From CAZLCC01 sp964570845 (GTDB lineage: Bacteria; Patescibacteriota; Saccharimonadia; Saccharimonadales; Saccharimonadaceae), in assembly GCA_964570845.1 (NCBI GenBank), contig CAZMZB010000002.1:1-64000 (forward strand): a stretch of 64,000 bases of DNA, given 5' to 3'. The notes below the pieces were generated by a model that had not been told where the DNA came from, searched no databases, and saw nothing but the letters and a program-made list of their open reading frames with translations. Below are positions 57,516 to 64,000 of the stretch, one piece after another. Each line of letters starts with the position of its first letter. The stretch's first letter is position 1. The translations under genes and the position numbers were made by a program.

Positions 57516-60500
57516 CCCCTTTTTCAGGTCATTTTCGAATTGCACAATACCTTTGTAATTTTGTTCATATTTTGAAATATTCGGTAAATCAACATCCTTG
57601 ATTTTTTTCCAAACAGACTCAAGTAATGTAAGAAAATCCTGAAGTTCTTTGTCGCTATATTCGAGCATTAGTTGTCGAATCTCCCCACTCTCTTTTTCCG
57701 GCTCAACGAACTCTAAAGTAGCATTTTTAACTGTATAATCACTATATTTTTGAGAATTCTCGATCAATAGTTTATAAAAAAGCAGCTGTTGTTTATAGCG
57801 ATGCAGCTTAATCTTTTCATAATCATCTCTTCCTTGCCACTTCGAGGCTGGCTTACCGGTTTTATAGTCGGTGAGAGTAATAATCTTGTCTTGCTCATCT
57901 ATCTCCATGACATCAATTGTTCCGGTAAGATGAACATTGTTAATAATGGAATGTTGTCCGCTAAAGCTGCTTTCAACCTTCTGGTTAACATGAAAACTGT
58001 CGTATCGTGTATTGAGATATGTTTGCAAAGCATCGCTTCCCTTTTGCAGATAATAATCATAATTTGCAGCTCGAAGTCGTTGTTCATTCAAGAAAATCTC
58101 AAAATCATGCAAAACATCTTCAAGCGGACGGCGTTCTTTGGTCGAACTAAGATGGAGATGAGCTTTTTGTAATGTTTTATGAATTGCCGATCCAAATGCA
58201 GCACTCGGATGGGCTGCCTGTGGGAATTTGAGAATATGTCGCATGAAGAATGCTTCCGGTCCGCAATCAACAATATCGATGAAATTGTTCAAATGAGTCG
58301 CGCTGATTTGATAGTTTTCCATGTGAGATTTGATGAGTTCTTTAAAACTAGCGTCAGCTGTGCTTACGACACTATCTTTCCAGGCATATGTCGCTGATTC
58401 TATTTGTTTTTTGAGCGGCAGCGCTTTTAGTGTTTGTGGTTTCATGCTATCGAGATGCAAAAAGTTGGCAAGTACTGTTTGTTTGTCGCTGTTATTTTTA
58501 AGTGAGTAAGAGACAATGAGCTCTCGCTTCGCTCTGGTAATAGCAACAAAGAAAAGTCGCAATCGCTCATCGGCAGTCTCTCCAGCGGGTGCAATCGGCA
58601 TGTTAGCAGGATATGACAAGCGGTTGGAGCGACCCCGGCTTTTCATGCCCCACGTGCTGTCGGTTGCATTCATTACGAACACTGTTTCAAACTCCTGACC
58701 TTTTGCTTTGTGTGCAGTCATAATATTCACAGCCTCAAGCCGGGTATTCGCCGGATCGGTTTCGGCATTAAGTGCAAGATTTGCTTGTTCGTGCATATTA
58801 ACAAATTCCACAAAGTCTTTGAGGTACAGTGTTTTTTCGGGAAGATATTCACTGAGCTTTTGCCTGAGTAGTTGTAGCGCATGAAGATACGATAAATAAA
58901 TGTCGGGTCGACTTTTTAATTCTTCTTTTGAAAAGAAATACTGCATAAATGGCGAAGTGAGATTATCTTTCTTTTCGTTGTTGCCAAGTAAAATATCCAG
59001 TGATATCTCGAGTGGTTGGTGCTGACTGTCATAGGCGGTGGTAATCAGCCACTTGGCAACATCTTGTAGCTTGCTGTTCTCTTCAAGCATGATTTCAAGC
59101 CAGAAGCGCCGTTCTCTGTGAGCCTTAAGACTTAGTTTCCAGAGTTCCTCCGGTGAAATATTCCAGGCCGGATGTGCTAAAAGTTCCGGCAAGGCTGCGT
59201 CAACCAGCTCTGCTCTCCCCAATCTCATGTTATGTAAAATTCTCGCCAGGTTTATGAGCATGACAATGGGCGGCTGTTGCAGAATGTTATCTTTATGTTC
59301 GTAATGCACAGCGATATTTTCATGATTGAAATATGGTAAAAGCAGCTGAATATCTTTATGTGAACGCGCAAGAACGGCGATAGTACTTGGTTGTTGTCCA
59401 TCTGCGATACGTTTTTTTACTTCTTGCGTTATGAAATAAAGCTCATCGCTTTGCGTGGGTTGCTCAATGAGACTGACACTGCTATTCGGGTGGTTATTTT
59501 TAGCAACCAGCGTTTTATCAATATCTTTGATATGATTTTCAAGTCGGTTTTCTCCCTGCGTAATGACACGGCGGGATTCAGACAAAATTCTTTCTGAAGA
59601 ACGATAGTTTTCAGTCAGTGTAATGGTTTTAAGTGCTGAAAATTGTTCCTTAAAAGATAAAATAGTACCTACCTCGGCACCCTGGAAACTATAAATCGCC
59701 TGATCATCGTCACCGACCACCAAAATATTTGGCTTACCGCCATGCACGGGATTGTCGGTTAAGCCGTGCAAGATGCGCATTTGTGCACCGTTAGTATCTT
59801 GAAATTCGTCAACCAGAATATACTGATATTGTTCCTGTAGATTAAACCGAAGCTCATCAAACACTTCGAGCGCGTGGGCAACGCGAAGAATCATATCATC
59901 ATAATCATACAGTGCTTGTTCTTGCATAGCCTTGAGATAATCAGTGTAGATAAAGCTTGCTGCAAGGAGTTTTTTGGCGCGCTTCCTATCCTTAAAGATG
60001 AATTCATCATGATTGTTTTTTTCAAGCCATGTATTTTTCCATTCGGTAATTGGTTTTGTGCTGTTTTGATCGGTTGCCTGGTCGACTACTCGCTCAAGTT
60101 GCTCAATACACACAGTGCTCAAGGTGGTAACGTTTGGTAGCTTCAGCGGCTCATCTTTATATGATTTTAGCTGAGATAATACCTTTTCGAGATTTGAGAT
60201 AGTTGTTTTGCTCACCCGCGAGGAAAATGTTTTTTGCAAAAGCGGTTCGGCGAAGTCCAAGAATAAAGTGTTCTTTTTCAGCACTTTTTGAATCTCGTCT
60301 GGTGTTAGACCGCTTTTCTTGAAGTCTGAAATTGTATTTTGCGTTGAGCGAAGCTGTGTATACTCATCGTTCATTTTACTGCTGAGTGGATTATCATGGG
60401 ATAGCTTCTCGAAAATGCTCCGTAAGACAGTATAGCTGCTCAGCTCATCGGCTGGTCGAAAATAAGCACCGCTGTAAAAAAAATCAGCGTTTTCATTAAT

Positions 60501-60794
60501 AACTTCACTGCCGAAACTATGGAATGTGTGAATAGCTACTTTATACGCCTCCTGCCCCATCAGTTCAATCAATCGCTTGCGCATGGTGTTCGCGCCGGAG
60601 TCGGTAAACGTTAAACAGAGAATATTTTGCGCTGAAGTATCAGTTTTTTTCAGAATATTAGCAACACGCATGCTTAAAAGCTCTGTCTTCCCTGTTCCAG
60701 GTCCGGCCACTACCATAACGGGACCGTCAATTGTATCAACCGCCTCTCGCTGCTGAGGGTTCAGTTTTTCATATCGCCGTGCAAAATTATCCAT
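57507..60794 (-). CDS. UvrD-family helicase fused to a RecB-like nuclease
   Basis: 1095 residues. SF1A helicase: Q motif LNPQQREAVDTI, Walker A AGPGTGKTELLSMRV at about 30, motif II VDEFQDTNGAQMRIL, GDDDQAIYSFQGA, late MTAHKAKGQEFETVFVMNATDSTWG, and FFVAITRAKRELIVSY. The C-terminal about 250 residues form a PD-(D/E)XK_1 domain with ITLTDYKTGKPAS (Asp at about 976) and a downstream YKQQLLFYKLL, as in AddA/AddB and RecB nucleases. A single-chain resection-type machine is likely. TATAAT ends 8 nt before the ATG; the -10 overlaps that of the divergent gene. Confidence 0.92.
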   Translation of the reverse strand: MDNFARRYEKLNPQQREAVDTIDGPVMVVAGPGTGKTELLSMRVANILKKTDTSAQNILCLTFTDSGANTMRKRLIELMGQEAYKVAIHTFHSFGSEVINENADFFYSGAYFRPADELSSYTVLRSIFEKLSHDNPLSSKMNDEYTQLRSTQNTISDFKKSGLTPDEIQKVLKKNTLFLDFAEPLLQKTFSSRVSKTTISNLEKVLSQLKSYKDEPLKLPNVTTLSTVCIEQLERVVDQATDQNSTKPITEWKNTWLEKNNHDEFIFKDRKRAKKLLAASFIYTDYLKAMQEQALYDYDDMILRVAHALEVFDELRFNLQEQYQYILVDEFQDTNGAQMRILHGLTDNPVHGGKPNILVVGDDDQAIYSFQGAEVGTILSFKEQFSALKTITLTENYRSSERILSESRRVITQGENRLENHIKDIDKTLVAKNNHPNSSVSLIEQPTQSDELYFITQEVKKRIADGQQPSTIAVLARSHKDIQLLLPYFNHENIAVHYEHKDNILQQPPIVMLINLARILHNMRLGRAELVDAALPELLAHPAWNISPEELWKLSLKAHRERRFWLEIMLEENSKLQDVAKWLITTAYDSQHQPLEISLDILLGNNEKKDNLTSPFMQYFFSKEELKSRPDIYLSYLHALQLLRQKLSEYLPEKTLYLKDFVEFVNMHEQANLALNAETDPANTRLEAVNIMTAHKAKGQEFETVFVMNATDSTWGMKSRGRSNRLSYPANMPIAPAGETADERLRLFFVAITRAKRELIVSYSLKNNSDKQTVLANFLHLDSMKPQTLKALPLKKQIESATYAWKDSVVSTADASFKELIKSHMENYQISATHLNNFIDIVDCGPEAFFMRHILKFPQAAHPSAAFGSAIHKTLQKAHLHLSSTKERRPLEDVLHDFEIFLNEQRLRAANYDYYLQKGSDALQTYLNTRYDSFHVNQKVESSFSGQHSIINNVHLTGTIDVMEIDEQDKIITLTDYKTGKPASKWQGRDDYEKIKLHRYKQQLLFYKLLIENSQKYSDYTVKNATLEFVEPEKESGEIRQLMLEYSDKELQDFLTLLESVWKKIKDVDLPNISKYEQNYKGIVQFENDLKKGLI

Positions 60795-60813
60795 CTTGTT
60801 TTATTATACAGGG

Positions 60814-61302
60814 GTGAACCACGAAATCTATGAAGACTTTGCAATTGAGAAGATAGCCAAGGAAAAATTTGGCCTAAAAGTTGATATCAAACAGGTTATT
60901 GCTCGCAGTGTTGCAGTGAGTCATACCTCTGAGGCAACCGTATTTTTAACGATCAAGAATGAGCTTTTTGTGCTTATTTCCGGCGAGGCTCGACTTTTGC
61001 TACGTGATATTAAAAAAATTGTTGTGAGAATGGGTTTGAAGGCGGAAATCTTTCTGCCCCCCAAAGGTGAACCTGATTATTTCGATCGTATTGGTCGCGA
61101 GAAATATCATGAGGTTTTCCCGGGTAAAGGAATCGCTTCGCCAAGTGATATTGCCTTTTATAGAACACTTGCGCCGTATAATCCGGCGCTCGTGCAGATT
61201 CGTGAAATTAAAGATGGCGTGATCCGTCAATTTGATAGCGATAATCCGACACAGTGGCGTATTGCTGCCGAGTTTAGCTATCGTCGCATTCGAACAAGTT
61301 AG
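60814..61302 (+). CDS. Conserved-looking hypothetical protein
   Basis: 162 residues from GTG 60814; a TTG at 60796 is possible but a TATTAT (60802-60807) sits 6 nt before the GTG, matching the leaderless pattern. Soluble, alternating alpha/beta, with FGLKVDIKQVIARSVAVSHTSEATVFLT and KGEPDYFDRIGREKYHEVFPGK. No family recognised. Overlaps the next gene by 4 nt convergently. Confidence 0.7.
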   Translation: MNHEIYEDFAIEKIAKEKFGLKVDIKQVIARSVAVSHTSEATVFLTIKNELFVLISGEARLLLRDIKKIVVRMGLKAEIFLPPKGEPDYFDRIGREKYHEVFPGKGIASPSDIAFYRTLAPYNPALVQIREIKDGVIRQFDSDNPTQWRIAAEFSYRRIRTS

Positions 61303-62873
61303 ATTTGATCTCTTTTTTCACTCAAAAAGCGAGTCCACTGCCGTGAAAGCCTGAGGAACGTTTTAAGTGGCAGCTCAATTGCCATATCTAAAATAAGTGT
61401 CGCAAAGTTCATCCTTGCATATTTATCTGAAAGCCAGCTTCCGACTAGGATAAACGGCGTGTAGAAAAAGTCGCGAAGCACTGCTATGATGCCCTGTTTG
61501 GTGGTGATGACTTCTAGTTCCTGAATCATTCGCGAAAGTCGGAAGCCCAAGAAGCTTGCCGTCGAGATAAAGATAAAGAAAATGATGATGTGCAACCACT
61601 CAAAGTGTGCAAGTAATAGCAGGCTCGTGACAACACCGAACGAAATGATAAACATCATAGCATATGCGAGATTGGCAAATAGTGAATTACTCGTTTTTGC
61701 CCGAGTATACGCATAGGTAAATTCCTGTCCGTTTTCATAGAGCAATGCGTCGACATATTCTTTTAACGCTAAAGTGTTCGCACGCCCTGGTATCGTTAGC
61801 CCAAGCTTCAAGGTTGCCATATAGAGCGGTGGAACGATGAGGTTAATAATGAGTGGCAGTGCAATGATAGAGCCAGCAATATAAAGGTCATATGGAATCT
61901 CAATAGCAATACCAACAATAACCTTCGTGATAAACAAAAAGATAATACTCTTCACAATACCGCGATTCACTTTTCTGCCGATAGCCTGGTATTCAGTATG
62001 AGTCTGATCTTCATAGAGCCCTAAAAAACTACCCTGTTTACTCAAAACATGATCAAGCTCCGGATACTCATCAATCATTCGTTTGATAATACGAAGCGGC
62101 GCACCGTGTTTATTGATGAGTCGCGTCAATGTTTCCGTGGTGCTTGAAGCAAAAATCTCATCAATCTTTTTATTAAAATGAATATATTCGGTAGTATTTT
62201 TGGGTGACTGCTTATAAAGCTGAATCATCGCTTGGCGAACGGTGGCGATGTCAGATTTTAACAGTGCTCGGTGAATTGCGACGTAGAGAGAAGCTTCATA
62301 GTCAGCTACCTTTTCGGTGTTAAATAACTTCTCTTTTGAAAGCACTTTCACATAATGTTGATAAGCAAAGTTAGCAAAAATTTCAATATACGGATTTTCA
62401 TTTAACGCGGACTCGGTTTGTACTGAGAGAGTGTCCAGTGTCCATTCAATACTTCGCTCTTGTCCGACACGGTGTTTTTTATATTCTTTATACGAATGAT
62501 AGTGCGTTGCAATAAGTTTATCGATATGAGTAGCAGTCGTTTTATTAATAGTATTATTTACTAAATATCCGGCCTGCGTGAGCTCGATAACCAGTTCTTC
62601 TCCTAAGTTTTTTCGTGGAGTGGCTTCATGAAATGAGATATTACGCTTATAAAATCGCCGAATTGCGCGTTGCAGCAACAAATGCTCCTCAGTATATTCA
62701 GCGGCATTACGAAGCTGCTCATAGGCAGAAGACACCATATATCCGCTACTTGCAACATAGATTTTGCTCGTAGCCATGTCTTTGGTGTGTTTGTTCCGGG
62801 CATTAGCTTTTGCGATCGAAAGTTGATCACGAAGCCACTTGCCATCAACTGAAAGTGACGCCTGAGAATTCAT
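61299..62873 (-). CDS. Large membrane protein of unknown function
   Basis: 524 residues. A helical soluble N-terminal region (about 1-300), then four hydrophobic segments (about 308-330, 335-360, 405-425, 430-450) and a C-terminal amphipathic stretch. A TGT-TATAAT extended -10 ends 11 nt before the ATG. No family recognised. Confidence 0.7.
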   Translation of the reverse strand: MNSQASLSVDGKWLRDQLSIAKANARNKHTKDMATSKIYVASSGYMVSSAYEQLRNAAEYTEEHLLLQRAIRRFYKRNISFHEATPRKNLGEELVIELTQAGYLVNNTINKTTATHIDKLIATHYHSYKEYKKHRVGQERSIEWTLDTLSVQTESALNENPYIEIFANFAYQHYVKVLSKEKLFNTEKVADYEASLYVAIHRALLKSDIATVRQAMIQLYKQSPKNTTEYIHFNKKIDEIFASSTTETLTRLINKHGAPLRIIKRMIDEYPELDHVLSKQGSFLGLYEDQTHTEYQAIGRKVNRGIVKSIIFLFITKVIVGIAIEIPYDLYIAGSIIALPLIINLIVPPLYMATLKLGLTIPGRANTLALKEYVDALLYENGQEFTYAYTRAKTSNSLFANLAYAMMFIISFGVVTSLLLLAHFEWLHIIIFFIFISTASFLGFRLSRMIQELEVITTKQGIIAVLRDFFYTPFILVGSWLSDKYARMNFATLILDMAIELPLKTFLRLSRQWTRFLSEKRDQI

Positions 62874-62908
62874 AACTAACAGCTATTATAACAGTTCTGC
62901 CTATATTC

Positions 62909-62917
62909 TGGTATAAT
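62909..62917 (+). promoter_or_regulatory. Extended -10 before tRNA-Gln
   Basis: TGGTATAAT (62909-62917), about 30 nt before the tRNA 5' end. No clear -35. Confidence 0.55.
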
Positions 62918-62946
62918 GTTTGAGCGTAAGCGGCTACTTAAGATAT

Positions 62947-63021
62947 TGGGACGTGGCCAAGTGGTAAGGCACCGGGTTTTGGTCCCGGCATTCGGGGGTT
63001 CGAATCCCTCCGTCCCAGCCA
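62947..63021 (+). tRNA. tRNA-Gln(TTG)
   Basis: 75 nt with encoded CCA. Acceptor TGGGACG/CGTCCCA, anticodon stem CCGGG/CCCGG with loop TTTTGGT giving TTG, T-loop TTCGAAT, discriminator G. Confidence 0.96.
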
Positions 63022-63040
63022 TTCGATTCATCTGTGAACT

Positions 63041-63066
63041 CCGACGCTGAAAGGCGTCGGGGTTTT
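63041..63066 (+). terminator. Terminator after tRNA-Gln
   Basis: CCGACGC (63041-63047) and GCGTCGG (63054-63060) form a 7-bp stem, followed by GGTTTTC. Confidence 0.8.
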
Positions 63067-63077
63067 CTATATGAGGC

Positions 63078-63818
63078 TCACTCATTCCGCAGAATCTTCT
63101 CCATTGCTTTAAAATCTTTCGCATTTGAGACAAGTTCCCAGTTTGCGGATGTATTCCCAACAGCAGGTAAACCGTCGTTATCTTTTAACAAGCGTGCTGT
63201 GTGCATAAGGTTCCAAGCCATAAAAGTAGCGTTACGATTTGTAAAGTCGTTATCATACCCTGCAGGAATTTTAGAGTTTTCAATGGTATCACCATAACTT
63301 GCACCAGGTCCTATCTCGCCGATCCAACCGCAATCTGCTTGGGGTGGAATGGTATAGCCAATATGCTGCAAGGCATAGAGAATGTCTCTTGAGCAATGCT
63401 TCACGCCATCTTCATTACCCGTGACAACGCAGCCACCTGTTTTTCCATAGTATACATACTGCCCTTTTTTATTCTCATCACCACTGTAAGCGTACATACG
63501 TTCAATAACCAGTGTGGCAACGCTTGATTTTTCACCAAGCCAAATTGGTGTGCCAATCACTAAGATATCAGCTGTTAGAACTTTCTTTTGAAGAGATGGC
63601 CAATCATCCTTTTGCCCCTCATCTTTACCATCCTTCACCATTCCAAAGGCGATGGTGTGGTCGAGCGCATACACTTGTTCTACCTGTATTTTTTCCTGCT
63701 CCATGACACCTGCGACACGATCCATGAGACGCTGGGTATGAGACTTTGCTTTATGTTTCTTGATGGAGCAGTTAATAAATAATGCTCTAAGGTCACTAAA
63801 GTTTGTTTTTGTAGACAT
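63078..63818 (-). CDS. NADPH-dependent FMN reductase / flavodoxin-fold protein
   Basis: 246 residues. Flavodoxin-like fold: LRALFINCSIKKHKAKSHTQRLMDRV (phosphate loop), ADILVIGTPIWLGEKSS, KTGGCVVTGNEDGVKHCSRDILYALQHIGY, and WIGEIGPGASYGD. An NAD(P)H:quinone or FMN oxidoreductase role is likely. AGGAGG precedes the ATG. Confidence 0.88.
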   Translation of the reverse strand: MSTKTNFSDLRALFINCSIKKHKAKSHTQRLMDRVAGVMEQEKIQVEQVYALDHTIAFGMVKDGKDEGQKDDWPSLQKKVLTADILVIGTPIWLGEKSSVATLVIERMYAYSGDENKKGQYVYYGKTGGCVVTGNEDGVKHCSRDILYALQHIGYTIPPQADCGWIGEIGPGASYGDTIENSKIPAGYDNDFTNRNATFMAWNLMHTARLLKDNDGLPAVGNTSANWELVSNAKDFKAMEKILRNE

Positions 63819-63947
63819 AAATCCTCCTACTATTTAGTATATACCTTTGGCTCAAAGGTGAGCATTAATTACTTTAAGATATTTTGCCCAGAGGTTAGAA
63901 AGAGCAAAAGGGTTTGAAATATAATAATTATATGTTATTATAATAGG

Positions 63948-64000
63948 ATGTTTGGAGCGAAAAAGACGAAAAAAGCGCCTGAAACCCTTCAAGCGCCAGA
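63948..64000 (+). CDS. Possible CDS start running off the window
   Basis: ATG 63948 opens a Lys/Ala-rich frame (MFGAKKTKKAPETLQAP) that stays open to the window edge. A TATAAT (63920-63925) lies 22 nt upstream, another overlaps 63939-63944. Too short to identify. Confidence 0.4.
   Translation, partial: MFGAKKTKKAPETLQAP

Noticed and set aside
1..64000. CRISPR arrays, insertion sequences or prophage genes
   Set aside because: No regularly spaced repeats, transposase, integrase or structural phage genes seen in any frame.

Overview
The window looks like the chromosome of a member of the Candidate Phyla Radiation, most likely Candidatus Saccharibacteria (TM7). This is inferred from gene content and architecture; no 16S rRNA gene is present. 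Genes are dense, GC is moderate and UGA is used as a stop (atpB ends in TGA), so this is not the recoded Gracilibacteria/Absconditabacteria code. No biosynthetic pathways for amino acids or cofactors are visible. What is present is cell-wall and division genes, F-type ATP synthase, translation and repair genes, surface or secreted proteins, and many orphan membrane proteins. No IS element, transposase, CRISPR array or rRNA was found.

Layout. 1-2551: the end of a secreted RCC1-repeat protein, an LssY_C membrane protein and a small membrane protein. 2600-11006: a compact dcw cluster in the order mraZ, rsmH, ftsL, ftsI, mraY, ftsW, murG, ftsQ. murC, murD, murE, murF, ddl, ftsA and ftsZ are absent from the cluster. 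It is preceded by four TGGGT direct repeats (MraZ operator) and by a perfect inverted pair of DnaA boxes. 11007-18121: an AT-rich gap, a VirD4/TraD-like ATPase, a sigma-region-4/HARE-HTH fusion protein, and topA. 18127-20516: a hot spot with a GC-rich secreted-protein gene inside a truncated dprA, an orphan structured RNA with its own promoter and terminator, and two small membrane-protein cassettes that end in an identical 79-bp hairpin element. pth and der are interleaved with these. 21892-26598: a pseudouridine synthase, a two-component pair and a Nudix protein. 26945-29244: a three-gene operon of unrecognised proteins sharing a winged-helix module, ending in a HEPN-like protein, with an inverted-repeat operator upstream. 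29328-36041: tRNA-Glu, gltX, envelope proteins, a sortase and tRNA-Leu. 36182-41706: orphan genes, a nucleotide-sanitation/repair operon (xth, guanylate-kinase-like, MTH1-like, NnrD-like), pyrH and smpB. 41749-47617: glycosyltransferases, a hydrolase, a 3-methyladenine glycosylase with a non-AUG start, a CobO-like ATPase and a glutaredoxin. 47701-54610: an atp operon interrupted by a deoxyribosyltransferase-like gene. 54745-64000: a Gre-like protein, dus, a GC-rich structured RNA region, tRNA-Thr, a UvrD-nuclease fusion, membrane proteins, tRNA-Gln and a flavodoxin-like reductase.

A recurring theme is leaderless expression. At least 14 genes have a -10 hexamer (often extended, TGnTATAAT) ending only 6-9 nt before the start codon, which leaves no room for a Shine-Dalgarno site, while operon-internal genes carry normal AGGAGG-type sites. 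This spacing was used to choose several starts. A second theme is small, GC-rich, single-gene units bounded by strong hairpins and placed next to stop codons of housekeeping genes.
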